Shown one piece after another: positions 1 to 8,486 of a stretch of 39,890 nucleotides of DNA. This DNA is from Pseudomonadota bacterium (GTDB taxonomy: Bacteria > Pseudomonadota > Alphaproteobacteria > Rhizobiales > Hyphomicrobiaceae): contig JAFECH010000354.1 in assembly GCA_018242255.1 (NCBI GenBank), positions 1 to 39,890 on the forward strand, in the 5' to 3' direction. The position numbers and the translations under genes are program-made. Numbering within the stretch: the stretch's first letter is position 1; each line of letters begins with the position of its first letter. The notes below the pieces were generated by a model. That model did no database searches and had not been told where the DNA came from. It saw only the letters and a list, made by a program, of their open reading frames with translations.

Positions 1-38
1 GCCCGATATTTATATATCGGGCCTTTTATTTTTTTCTA
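1..38. terminator. Rho-independent terminator hairpin at window edge
   Basis: A perfect 9-bp stem (GCCCGATAT pairing with ATATCGGGC, 4-nt loop, positions 1-22) is followed on the plus strand by a T-rich run (24-38). It would terminate a plus-strand gene ending just outside the window. It also lies directly after the stop codon of the minus-strand LysR gene, with an A-rich lead-in on that strand, so it may act in both directions. The stem may extend beyond base 1. Confidence 0.8.
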
Positions 39-962
39 ATTCTTTAAAAGATCTGGCGCAAAGGCACTTTTTGCCACCTCGGCGACGTCGCGAGGTATTT
101 TTCCAAGCTCTCGGAAGCGCGCCACCACCGACAACTTTCTCGTGACGATCGGACCAGGGAGGGGCCAGGTTACAAGTTCTTTGTTCGTGAATTTAGCTTC
201 GGCGACGCATAGGGGTGTTGAAATGGCAAAGCCACGGCCTGATGCCACCATGGCTGCCACGGCAAATGGGCTGTCGTACTCGAATGATTGCGCTGCTTCG
301 ACGCCAAGCCTGCGTAGATGACGCTCGATTTCGAGCCCGGTCCTCGAACGTGCGCTGAACCGGATGAATGGTCTTGACTTGGCTAACTCAATGAGGTCTT
401 CGACAGCGCGCGGTCGCCGCTCACTCCGGGAGAGAAGAAGCACATAAGGTTCGCGCATGATTTCCCAACGCTCAAGTCCTGATGTCTCTTCCAAGTCATC
501 GACTCCAAGGAAAAGATCCAGACGCCGGGTGAGAAGCTCACTTGCATGGGCGGCGGTTAATCCCGATAGAATCGATACTTCTTCGGCATGTTCGGCAAGA
601 TAATTTGACAGGGGAACCGTTGCTGCGCGGCTCAATGAGTCTACCAGTCCGACGCGAATGAGGGCGACTTTCCCAAGCTTCACCTGACGAAGCATGGGGG
701 GAATTTGCCGTGCGTCGGCAAGCAGAGACGAAGCACGTTGACGCATAAGTGAACCCGTTAACGTGAGGGCGAGGGGGCGAACCTTGCGATCGAACAGCGC
801 AGCGCCTGTGCGCCGCTCTAGATCGGCTATCGCAAATGATACGGCGGGTTGTGTGATGCCCAGCTCCTGCGCGGCGGCTGCCATCCCGCCAGCGTCGCAC
901 ACACTGAGGAATATCTCCAAGCCATGGAGATCGAACGGAAGAGATCGGCTCTTCTGCTTCAT
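36..962 (-). CDS. LysR-family transcriptional regulator
   Basis: 308 residues, the usual size for the family. The N-terminal winged helix-turn-helix (about residues 11-70) carries the typical pattern of a LysR DNA-binding domain: an FLSV start helix, AAAAQELGITQPAVS recognition region and LERRTGAALFDR wing. The remaining ~220 residues match a LysR substrate-binding domain. It is transcribed divergently from the sarcosine oxidase operon with only 91 bp between the start codons, which is the standard arrangement for a LysR activator and its target. I infer that it responds to sarcosine, a betaine derivative or another methylated amine and controls soxBDAG. The effector cannot be read from the sequence. 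Confidence 0.9.
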   Translation of the reverse strand: MKQKSRSLPFDLHGLEIFLSVCDAGGMAAAAQELGITQPAVSFAIADLERRTGAALFDRKVRPLALTLTGSLMRQRASSLLADARQIPPMLRQVKLGKVALIRVGLVDSLSRAATVPLSNYLAEHAEEVSILSGLTAAHASELLTRRLDLFLGVDDLEETSGLERWEIMREPYVLLLSRSERRPRAVEDLIELAKSRPFIRFSARSRTGLEIERHLRRLGVEAAQSFEYDSPFAVAAMVASGRGFAISTPLCVAEAKFTNKELVTWPLPGPIVTRKLSVVARFRELGKIPRDVAEVAKSAFAPDLLKN

Positions 963-1053
963 GTGCTGCCTGTATAAACTTTTTTTATATGTACTAGAAC
1001 GGCCGCGCGACCGAAATTCATCGCGAGATTACCAGAGGCCAGTGACGAAAAAA
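963..1053. promoter_or_regulatory. Divergent promoter region with candidate LysR box
   Basis: This 91-bp region separates lysR and soxB. It contains the inverted repeat TATAAA-N5-TTTATA at 973-989, which includes a T-N11-A core with dyad symmetry (975-987), the classic LysR-type binding shape. The rest is GC-richer with no second clear palindrome. A purine run (GACGAAAAAA, 1044-1053) stands just before the soxB ATG but is a poor Shine-Dalgarno sequence. Binding of the adjacent LysR protein is inferred. Confidence 0.5.
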
Positions 1054-2313
1054 ATGGCGACGACAAAATATTCTATTTTCTCCGTAATGCGAGAGGCATT
1101 ACGCGGGCATACAGGATGGCGGCCAGCTTGGCGAAATCCAGAGCCGAAAAAGGCCTATGACATAATTATTGTAGGTGGGGGCGGTCATGGACTGGCGACA
1201 GCCTATTACTTGGCAAAAGAATTCAATCAATCGCGTATTGCGGTCATCGAAAAAGGATGGATTGGCGGCGGAAATGTGGGGCGCAATACCACAATTGTCC
1301 GTTCGAATTATCTTTTGCCGGGCAATATCCCATTTTACGAGCTTTCAATGAAGCTGTGGGAGGGTCTTGAGCAGGACATCAACTACAATGCGATGGTGAG
1401 TCAGAGAGGCGTTCTCAACCTCTACCATTCAGACGGACAACGGGACGCTTTCGCGAGGCGCGGCAACGCCATGCGGCTTCACGGCGTCGACGCCGAGCTG
1501 CTCGATAAGGCGGCCGTAAAATCGCTCGTGCCTTTCCTCGATTTCGACAACGCGCGCTTTCCGATACATGGCGGGCTGTTGCAGCGCCGAGGCGGCACGG
1601 TTCGACACGATGCCGTTGCGTGGGGCTACGCGCGCGCAGCAGATTTGCGCGGCGTCGACATCATTCAGAACTGCGAGGTCACGGATATCAGCCGGGAGGG
1701 CGGCAAGATCATAGGTGTGGAAACGAGCCGTGGCTTCATTGGTGCGCAAAAAGTCGGTGTGGCCGTCGCCGGTAACTCATCGCGCGTCATGGCTATGGCG
1801 GGACTGCGGCTTCCAATCGAAAGTCACGTCCTGCAGGCATTCGTGAGCGAATCCATCAAGCCATTCGTCGACGGCGTCGTGACGTTCGGCGCCGGTCACT
1901 TCTACATTAGTCAGTCGGATAAGGGCGGCCTTGTCTTCGGTGGCGATCTGGATGGCTACAACAGCTACGCGCAGCGGGGAAATCTGCCCGTGGTCGAGGA
2001 TGTGTGCGAGGGCGGGATGGCCCTTATGCCTCGCATCGGGCGCGTCCGCCTCCTGAGGCAGTGGGGCGGCATCATGGACATGTCGATGGATGGCAGTCCC
2101 ATCATCGATCGCACACCAATCGACGGCCTTTTCTTCAATGGAGGCTGGTGCTACGGCGGCTTCAAGGCGACCCCGGCATCTGGATTCTGCTTCGCGCACC
2201 TCATCGCCAAGAACACTGTGCATCCAGCGGCCTCCGCCTATCGGCTCGATCGCTTCGCCACAGGTCACACGATCGACGAAAAGGGCATGGGCCCACATCC
2301 CAATCTTCACTGA
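1054..2313 (+). CDS. soxB: Sarcosine oxidase beta subunit
   Basis: 419 residues from the ATG at 1054. The frame is open further upstream, but those codons lie antisense to lysR and do not resemble SoxB. The beta subunit of heterotetrameric sarcosine oxidase oxidatively demethylates sarcosine using FAD and covalently bound FMN. The dinucleotide-binding motif GGGGHG is at residues 41-46. His185 in the RHDAVAWG motif aligns with the histidine that carries FMN in the Corynebacterium enzyme (His173 there). The conserved C-terminal SPIIDRTP and GWCYGGFKATP motifs are present. It is the first gene of soxBDAG, in the canonical order. Confidence 0.97.
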   Translation: MATTKYSIFSVMREALRGHTGWRPAWRNPEPKKAYDIIIVGGGGHGLATAYYLAKEFNQSRIAVIEKGWIGGGNVGRNTTIVRSNYLLPGNIPFYELSMKLWEGLEQDINYNAMVSQRGVLNLYHSDGQRDAFARRGNAMRLHGVDAELLDKAAVKSLVPFLDFDNARFPIHGGLLQRRGGTVRHDAVAWGYARAADLRGVDIIQNCEVTDISREGGKIIGVETSRGFIGAQKVGVAVAGNSSRVMAMAGLRLPIESHVLQAFVSESIKPFVDGVVTFGAGHFYISQSDKGGLVFGGDLDGYNSYAQRGNLPVVEDVCEGGMALMPRIGRVRLLRQWGGIMDMSMDGSPIIDRTPIDGLFFNGGWCYGGFKATPASGFCFAHLIAKNTVHPAASAYRLDRFATGHTIDEKGMGPHPNLH

Positions 2314-2335
2314 ATAAGGCGTCAAAGGATCAGCC

Positions 2336-2638
2336 ATGCGCATTCAATGCCCATGTTGCGGCGAGCGTAGCCTCGATGAATTCACATATTACGGCGATGC
2401 GAGCGTCACTCGCCCGAATGCGTTCGCGCCGACAGCGATGAGTGACTATCACGCATACGTCTACCAGCGCGACAACCGGGATGGGGATCATCGGGAGCTT
2501 TGGTATCACGCGGCCGGATGTCATGCGTGCTTGGTCGTCACCCGAAATGTCCGTTCTCACATCATTTCCGACGTTCGCATTGCGCGCGAAGTTGCGCGAG
2601 AGCGCGATGCTGCGGCGCTGCCGGGGAGCACCTCATGA
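2336..2638 (+). CDS. soxD: Sarcosine oxidase delta subunit
   Basis: 100 residues, typical for SoxD, the small zinc-binding subunit needed to assemble the heterotetramer. The metal ligands expected in the family are visible: Cys5 and Cys8 in the N-terminal CPCCG motif, and His58 and Cys62 in the segment YHAAGC. It starts 22 bp after soxB, and its stop codon overlaps the soxA start in an ATGA junction (2635-2638), implying translational coupling. Confidence 0.95.
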   Translation: MRIQCPCCGERSLDEFTYYGDASVTRPNAFAPTAMSDYHAYVYQRDNRDGDHRELWYHAAGCHACLVVTRNVRSHIISDVRIAREVARERDAAALPGSTS

Positions 2639-5616
2639 GACGTCAATCCAATCGTCTCGGTGAAGGCGGTATAATCGATCGATCAAAGCCGGTGACTTTC
2701 ACCTTCGACGGCGCTCCTTATCAAGGATACCAAGGCGACACGCTTGCGTCGGCGCTCCTCGCGAACGGTGTCACGCTTGTCGGCCGCTCATTTAAATACC
2801 ATCGGCCACGTGGGGTGCTGAGCGCGGGCTCGGAAGAGCCTAATGCGTTGGTCGAGCTGAGGTCCGAAAACTATCGAGAAGCCAATACGAAAGCGACGAT
2901 GGTTGAGCTGTTTGACGGCTTGAGCGCGTCCAGTCAGAACCGCTGGCCCTCGCTGCGTCTCGACTTCATGTCGATCAACTCGCTGCTGTCGCCGATCTTC
3001 GTTGCCGGTTTTTACTACAAGACATTCATGTGGCCAGCAGCGCTTTGGGAGAAGCTGTACGAGCCAGCGATCCGCCGTGCAGCTGGACTGGGGCGCGCGG
3101 CGCAGGGAGAGGATCCAGATCATTACGAAAAGGCGACGGCGCATTGCGACGTCCTTGTCGTCGGCGGCGGAGCTGCTGGCCTAAATGCAGCGCTCAATGC
3201 TGCCCGCTCCGGCGCAAGAGTCATCCTCGCGGACGAAAACGCGCAACTTGGCGGTCGAGCTCTCGATGATGGCTTGCCGATCGATGGAGCGCCGCCGGTA
3301 CAATGGATTGACTCCGTGCGTGAACAGCTAGAGCGCGAGCCAAATGTCGTCGTCATGAGGCGCACGACGGTTTTCGGCGTTTACGACACTGGCACATACG
3401 GCGCTCTTGAGCGCGTCAGCGATCACCTTGCGCAGGCAAAGCACGGGTTTCCCCGTCAACGGCTTTGGCGGATCATCGCAAAGCGAACCATTCTTGCCAC
3501 GGGCGCTACTGAGCGGCCGATCGTCTTCGGCGGAAACGATCGTCCTGGCGTAATGCTGGCAAGCGCGTTCCGCACCTATCTCAACCGCTACGGCGTCGCG
3601 CCTGGCCGGCGGATTGTCGTATTTACAAACAACGATTCCGGCGCGCTCACAGCTGCGGAAGCGGCGCTCGCGGGATTGGAGGTGGTTGCCATCGTCGATT
3701 CGCGTCGCGGGCTGAGTGCGGAAATCTCGAAAGCGGCGAGCACTGCGGGAACGCGGATGATCAGCGGCGGAGTCGTGATCGATACCGTTGGCAAGGCGAA
3801 GCTTAGCGGCGTCGTTATTCGCACGGGAGAGGGCGAGGATGTCCGCCTTAGCTGCGATTGCCTCGTCATGTCGGGCGGCTGGAATCCCAACTTGCAGCTC
3901 ACCACGCATCTTGGCGGCAAACCCACCTGGAACGATGCCATCGCAGCTTTCGTACCGGGAACCCATCCTCCGGGGATGAGCGTCGCAGGAGCGGCAGGTG
4001 GCTCGTTCGGACTCAAGGATGCGTTGGATGAAGGCGCGAAGGCTGGTTCGGAAGCGGTCGCTTCGCTCGGATGGAAAGTCGCCGGCCCGGCTTCGCCGCG
4101 CGCCGACAATCAGCCATACGGAATTAGGCCGCTTTGGCTCGTCGAAGCATCTAAATCGAAGGCGCTCGTTGACTTCCAGAACGATGTCACCGCGGCCGAT
4201 ATCGCACTTGCAGCCCGCGAGGGTTTCCAATCTGTCGAACATCTCAAGCGATACACGACGCTCGGCATGGCGACAGACCAAGGCAGAACTTCGAACGTAA
4301 ACGCGTTGGCGATCATGGCGAAGGCGACCGACCGTTCTATTCCGGAAACGGGAATGACCGTGGCGAGACCGCCTTACTCACCAGTAGCAATCGGCGCTCT
4401 GGCGGGGCATCACCGCGGCAAATCTTTCAAAGCCGTTCGCAGGCCTCCATCCTACGCGTGGGCGAAAGCAAATGGCGGCGTATTCGTCGAAACGGGCCTC
4501 TGGCTGCGTCCGGCTTACTTCCCAAAATCCGATGAACGAGACTGGTTCGAAACTGTCTGCCGAGAGGTAAAGACCGTTCGCAGTGCCGTCGGCGTTTGTG
4601 ACGTTTCGACACTTGGAAAGGTCGATGTACAAGGCAAGGACGCCGGCGAGTTCCTCGACAAAATCTACATGAACGGGCTGAAAACGCTCCCAATCGGCAA
4701 GGCTCGTTACGGTGGGATGTTGCGCGAAGACGGGATCTTTATGGACGACGGCACAATTGCGCGCCTCGGAGAACATCATTATTTCGTCACGACCACGACT
4801 GCAAATGCCGTGAAAGCATTCCAGCATATGGAATTCTGCGCGCAATGGCTGTGGCCGTCGCTGGATGTTCAGCTTATCTCGGCGACTGAGCAGTGGGCCC
4901 AGTACGCGGTAGCCGGGCCTAAATCCCGCGATCTCCTACGCAAGATCATCGATCCCGAGTTCGATATTTCGGACGAGGCTTTCCCATACCTGCAAGTCGG
5001 AAAGATCACGGTATGTGGTGGCATCAAGGGCCGCTTGTTCCGCCTGTCCTTTTCCGGCGAGCGTGCATATGAAATCGCCGTTCCAGCTCGCTATGGCGAT
5101 GCCTTGATGCGAGCGCTGATGGACGCGGGCCAGGAGTTTGGTGTTTGCCCGTACGGTGCGGAAGCGCTCGCCGTCATGCGCATCGAAAAGGGACACATCA
5201 GTGGACCGGAGCTCAACGGTAACACCACGCCGCGCGACGTCGGCCTCGGCGACATGATCGCGAAGAAGAAAGACTTTATCGGTCGTGTTCTCGGCGAGCG
5301 GCCGGGCATAATCGACCCGGATCGGCCAAGCCTCATTGGGTTCCGCCCGGTCGATAAGAATATGCGAATGCGTTCCGGCGCTCACATTGTTCCCCTTTCC
5401 GCGCCGGCGACGGCCGCGAATGACCAGGGCTATCTCACTTCGGTGGCTTATAGCCCAACGGTTGGCGATTGGATTGCACTCGGCCTGCTCAAGCGGGGGC
5501 CTGAGCGAATCGGCGAGAAGGTGCGCGCAGTTGATCCTGTTCGCAACGAAGAGTACGTCGTCGAAGTCGTCAATCCGTGCTTCGTTGATCCTGAGGGAGA
5601 AAAACTCCGTGGCTAA
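2635..5616 (+). CDS. soxA: Sarcosine oxidase alpha subunit
   Basis: 993 residues from the ATG at 2635, chosen because it overlaps the soxD stop (ATGA) and gives the normal SoxA N-terminus; the longer open frame only runs antiparallel in soxD. Order of domains: an N-terminal ferredoxin-like domain that in this family lacks the iron-sulfur cysteines (about residues 15-105, containing RSFKYHRPRG), an NAD-binding Rossmann domain with GGGAAGL near residue 175, and a C-terminal aminomethyltransferase (GcvT-like) folate domain from about residue 620. The folate domain captures the formaldehyde equivalent as 5,10-methylene-tetrahydrofolate. The enzyme converts sarcosine, O2 and THF to glycine, H2O2 and methylene-THF in the cytoplasm. 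Confidence 0.97.
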   Translation: MRRQSNRLGEGGIIDRSKPVTFTFDGAPYQGYQGDTLASALLANGVTLVGRSFKYHRPRGVLSAGSEEPNALVELRSENYREANTKATMVELFDGLSASSQNRWPSLRLDFMSINSLLSPIFVAGFYYKTFMWPAALWEKLYEPAIRRAAGLGRAAQGEDPDHYEKATAHCDVLVVGGGAAGLNAALNAARSGARVILADENAQLGGRALDDGLPIDGAPPVQWIDSVREQLEREPNVVVMRRTTVFGVYDTGTYGALERVSDHLAQAKHGFPRQRLWRIIAKRTILATGATERPIVFGGNDRPGVMLASAFRTYLNRYGVAPGRRIVVFTNNDSGALTAAEAALAGLEVVAIVDSRRGLSAEISKAASTAGTRMISGGVVIDTVGKAKLSGVVIRTGEGEDVRLSCDCLVMSGGWNPNLQLTTHLGGKPTWNDAIAAFVPGTHPPGMSVAGAAGGSFGLKDALDEGAKAGSEAVASLGWKVAGPASPRADNQPYGIRPLWLVEASKSKALVDFQNDVTAADIALAAREGFQSVEHLKRYTTLGMATDQGRTSNVNALAIMAKATDRSIPETGMTVARPPYSPVAIGALAGHHRGKSFKAVRRPPSYAWAKANGGVFVETGLWLRPAYFPKSDERDWFETVCREVKTVRSAVGVCDVSTLGKVDVQGKDAGEFLDKIYMNGLKTLPIGKARYGGMLREDGIFMDDGTIARLGEHHYFVTTTTANAVKAFQHMEFCAQWLWPSLDVQLISATEQWAQYAVAGPKSRDLLRKIIDPEFDISDEAFPYLQVGKITVCGGIKGRLFRLSFSGERAYEIAVPARYGDALMRALMDAGQEFGVCPYGAEALAVMRIEKGHISGPELNGNTTPRDVGLGDMIAKKKDFIGRVLGERPGIIDPDRPSLIGFRPVDKNMRMRSGAHIVPLSAPATAANDQGYLTSVAYSPTVGDWIALGLLKRGPERIGEKVRAVDPVRNEEYVVEVVNPCFVDPEGEKLRG

Positions 5617-6184
5617 TACACAGTGGGTAGCCGCATCGGCATTCGTTGAATGGAGAGACATTCCAGGCTCAAGCGTCTCGGTCACTCGCCGCGATGACTT
5701 GACCATGGCGAACCTTGGCGTGTTCGAAGGGCAATCGGATAAAGTCCTGGAAGTGATCCGCAGTGCCTACGGCATTGACCTTCCGCGGACTCCGAAGATT
5801 GTTACGGCGCGAGGAACATCGTTTCTTTGGTATGGTCCGAACCAATGGCTTGCCGTGGCAGCTCGCGAGCAAAATCGCGACTTGGAACTCGAACTGGAGC
5901 CCTTATTTAGCGGCGTCGCGTCGATCGTCGACCAGACCGATGCACGAGCAGTCGTCGAAATTTCCGGGCATCGAGCGCGAGACGTTCTCGCGAAAGGGGT
6001 GCCTATCGATCTGCACCCTAGCGCCTTCAAGACTGGCGATGTCGCGATTACGCATGCGAGCCATATCGGAATCGTAATCTGTCAGATGGATGACAATCCG
6101 ACCTATCAAATCTCCATGTTCAGAAGTTTTGCCGACAGCTTTGCTGAATGGCTTTTCCATTCGTGTGAAGAGTTCTCCAACTGA
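5609..6184 (+). CDS. soxG: Sarcosine oxidase gamma subunit
   Basis: 191 residues beginning at a GTG (5609) that overlaps the last codons of soxA by 8 bp. The sequence GAGGGAGA about 8 bases upstream is a good ribosome binding site, which decides this start over the later internal ATG. SoxG folds like part of the GcvT folate domain and contacts the alpha subunit. The family signatures GPNQWLAVA and VDQTDARAVVEISG are present (about residues 75-125). Overlap with soxA indicates coupled synthesis of the four subunits. Confidence 0.93.
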   Translation: MANTQWVAASAFVEWRDIPGSSVSVTRRDDLTMANLGVFEGQSDKVLEVIRSAYGIDLPRTPKIVTARGTSFLWYGPNQWLAVAAREQNRDLELELEPLFSGVASIVDQTDARAVVEISGHRARDVLAKGVPIDLHPSAFKTGDVAITHASHIGIVICQMDDNPTYQISMFRSFADSFAEWLFHSCEEFSN

Positions 6185-6195
6185 GCCAAGGTCAA

Positions 6196-6891
6196 ATGGT
6201 AAAACCAAGGCGGCCTACATCACGGTCTGAAAATCGGCCCAAGGCAGCAAGGGATTTTGTCGACCAATCCGTCCTTTGCGCGCGTGCGGCGATCGGTGGC
6301 GAGTTGCTATTGCTGCGAAGAAAGATGAATCTCAATCAGGCGGATTTTGCGCGTAAGGTCGGCTTGTCAGCGGGGATGATCTCCAAGATCGAGCATGGTC
6401 GGGTCGGCGTATCACTGGAACTGCTCGTCACGATCGCGTCTAGATGCTCGGTTCCGCTGACAATTTTTTTGGCAGGGCTGGAGGAGGTCGATGACTGTCA
6501 CTACACCCCTTCCGGACGTGGGCTACGGGTTTCGCGAGAAGGCGCGGACTGTCTTAAATATGAGTTGATAGGGCACTGGTTTTCCATTGAAGGACAATCG
6601 GAGCTGCATCTGATTTCTTGCGATCAGAACGCAAAGCCGAACTTCAGCCGTCAACGCGGATCGGCGTGCCTCTATATGCTGACGGGTGTTATCCGATATC
6701 GGCATGGGGAGCGTACATATCGGTTGGCGGCTGGCGACACCTTGAGCTTTAATTGTGCGACATTGAACGGCTTGGACGCGCTCCTCTCGGACACTGCCCG
6801 CTTTTTGTTTTGGCGGCATAAAAACCAGCATTATCACGGGCAAACTACAACAGGCCGGCTAAGCAAAGAGCATTTCCGTTGCCTAACATAA
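6196..6891 (+). CDS. XRE-family transcriptional regulator with cupin domain
   Basis: 231 residues. A helix-turn-helix of the XRE/Cro type occupies about residues 35-90 (RRKMNLNQADFARKVGLS followed by a MISKIEHGR recognition segment). The C-terminal ~110 residues have the small-molecule-binding cupin look, including a short RHGERTYRLAAGD strand pattern. It lies 11 bp after soxG on the same strand and is probably the last gene of the operon. HTH-cupin regulators commonly control amino-acid and amine catabolism, so feedback control of the sox genes by a substrate or product is a reasonable inference. The cupin metal ligands are not clearly conserved. Confidence 0.85.
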   Translation: MVKPRRPTSRSENRPKAARDFVDQSVLCARAAIGGELLLLRRKMNLNQADFARKVGLSAGMISKIEHGRVGVSLELLVTIASRCSVPLTIFLAGLEEVDDCHYTPSGRGLRVSREGADCLKYELIGHWFSIEGQSELHLISCDQNAKPNFSRQRGSACLYMLTGVIRYRHGERTYRLAAGDTLSFNCATLNGLDALLSDTARFLFWRHKNQHYHGQTTTGRLSKEHFRCLT

Positions 6892-8286
6892 AAGCGATTT
6901 ATAGCGCGCATAAGAGCGTCTAGCGGCATCATAAAAAATACGAGTTGGGAAATCGTTCTTCATGATCGATCTCGTGCCTCGTTCCGAGCAAGCACCATTG
7001 TTGCAAGTCAGCTCTGGCTATTTCCTCGGTGAGCTACGTCCAAGACCTCTTCCCACGACGTGCACGCATCCTCCGTTTTTTCCCTCGCGTGCATGGACTT
7101 ATTGGCTGGGCCCCGTCCCAGCCATTTTTTTTGAAAAGAAGAATAAGAAACTCAAATCGCATTCAGGCGATTCCATCCCAGTATCGTATGGATTGCCCAA
7201 ATCAGAGCGGTATCCTTCGATCAGAAGCGATTCTACGCCCGTCACAAGGCCACTGGTGGGCGGTCATAACAAACCCGAACTTACGGTTGCGCTTGCAGGC
7301 CCCGCAATTTGATGCGCCATGTCTATGCAGCGAGGACGTTTCTAAGGACGTGAACGCCGGGGTGCGAGTTCGCGCTAGGCACGACATCGCCGGGACGCAA
7401 AGATGTGACGCACGCCTATAAGCGCGGTCGCTCTCGCCAGATCACATGGAGATTGAGATCAATGCCGTGCAATTTGCGGGCGTGCAGCTTAGAGGGAAAA
7501 ATTGAGAGCGCATCAGATCGGTCGATCGTTCTCACAGTGCTGGCCGAGCTGCGTCGTTCTGGTCAAGGCAAGCGCATGGTGATCGGCGACCTGTCGCAGA
7601 GGTCTCCAAACACGTCCCTCGTTCAAGTGTTGCTGGAAGCCTTCTCCATTCGAGACAAGATGTTGTCCGATACTACGGATTCCCTCAATGACATCACGCC
7701 GGGTATGACCAAGAGCAAAGGCCGGCACTGATGCGTCTGACGTATCTCGCGCCAAGCATCGTAGAGGACATCGTTGCCGGTCGGCAGCCGCCGGAACTCG
7801 GCCCGAAGCGTTTGCTCAGAACTTCTCAAAATCTGCCGCTCGACTGGACCGAGCCGCGCAAGTTCTTAGGCTTCGCCTGACCGTCGGAACCCAAGATCCT
7901 CCGGCAGAAGCCCAAACCGCGCGCCCCGAAAGTCGGCATCGGGACACTGGTGGGATCTTGCCGGCATCTCGCAAGGCTGAGTTATTGGACTTCGCCGCCA
8001 ACGAAGCATCTGGACAAGACGCCAGACATGTTAGTCCGTTCAGTCTTCAAGGCGAACTGTGGTTGGGGCGCGGCACTTTTGGTTGATATTGAATCATCCA
8101 GGCGCAGGTTCCTGCCACGCCTTGATCGCGTCGATTGGGTCGATCGAGCCGTAAAGGAATCCGAGAAAGGTTTATGGCGCGCATACGGCTTTATGACTTC
8201 CTTATTCTCCCGATCCCTTTTCCCGATCGATATTTGATACTTACCCCGCGATATATCCGTCTGTCAGTTAGATAGGAGGAGCGGAC
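6892..8286. other. Gene-poor spacer between the sox and kdp operons
   Basis: About 1.4 kb without a convincing intact gene. The middle (7446-7880) is a decayed serine recombinase, listed separately. Positions 6892-7440 contain only short open frames of odd composition. Positions 7881-8230 contain an open frame (7950-8237, 95 residues) that I do not recognise and do not call. The last 60 bases hold the kdp leader: a TTGATA hexamer at 8234, an AT-rich ATATAT at 8251 and a strong AGGAGG ribosome binding site near 8275. The hexamers are too close for a standard sigma-70 promoter, so the kdp start site is not assigned. Confidence 0.6.
7446..7880 (+). pseudogene. Remnant of a serine (resolvase/invertase-type) recombinase, C-terminal half
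   Basis: Three consecutive fragments in two alternating frames give the C-terminal part of a large rhizobial-type serine recombinase. 7446-7503 reads MEIEINAVQFAGV. 7501 to about 7722 reads DRSIVLTV, then LRRSGQGKRMVIGD, then SIRDKML. 7731-7880 reads MRLTYLAPSIVEDIVAGRQP and ends LDWTEPRKFLGFA. This order and these motifs match the beta-strand-rich and C-terminal helix-turn-helix parts of the family, where the last piece normally ends in a short GF-type tail. At least two frameshifts separate the fragments, and the catalytic N-terminal serine domain is missing. It is evidence of an old mobile element at this site. Confidence 0.65.
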
Positions 8287-8370
8287 ATGCTCGATCTCGT
8301 ATTTCTCGTTCTCGGGCTGGGTGGCTTTGCGCTGCTCGGCGCCTACGCCTTTCTTTGCAACAATCTATAG
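8287..8370 (+). CDS. 27-residue membrane protein upstream of kdpF
   Basis: A short frame with a strong ribosome binding site (AGGAGG about 8 bases upstream) encodes 27 residues that are almost entirely one hydrophobic helix: an [10 protein letters not shown] start, a [11 protein letters not shown] core and a polar CNNL tail. It precedes kdpF by 10 bp and is clearly translated with the operon if it is real. I have an impression that similar tiny proteins precede kdpF in other bacteria, but cannot check it here. A role as an additional stabilising peptide of the Kdp complex, like KdpF, is inference. Confidence 0.6.
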   Translation: MLDLVFLVLGLGGFALLGAYAFLCNNL

Positions 8371-8380
8371 GGCGCGCCGC

Positions 8381-8467
8381 ATGTCCGACCCCGTCATCGG
8401 TCTTGTCGTCGCCGTCGTGCTCGCGATCTATCTCCTCTACACGCTCGCGCACCCCGAAAAATTCTAA
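8381..8467 (+). CDS. kdpF: K+-transporting ATPase subunit KdpF
   Basis: 28 residues forming a single transmembrane helix that ends in HPEKF, the usual KdpF ending pattern (a short polar tail with an E-x-F). KdpF is the small stabilising subunit of the KdpFABC potassium pump in the inner membrane. The position, 19 bp before kdpA, is canonical. The gene is too short for most automatic gene calls. Confidence 0.85.
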   Translation: MSDPVIGLVVAVVLAIYLLYTLAHPEKF

Positions 8468-8486
8468 CATTCAAAGGATAGCTGAC

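Noticed and set aside
6962-7312. Open frame of 116 residues after the XRE gene
   Set aside because: No ribosome binding site, unusual composition with many Pro/Ser and no recognisable domain; it is more likely chance or relic.
7950-8237. Open frame of 95 residues before kdp
   Set aside because: Not recognised, no ribosome binding site, and located in a relic-rich spacer that also holds the kdp promoter.
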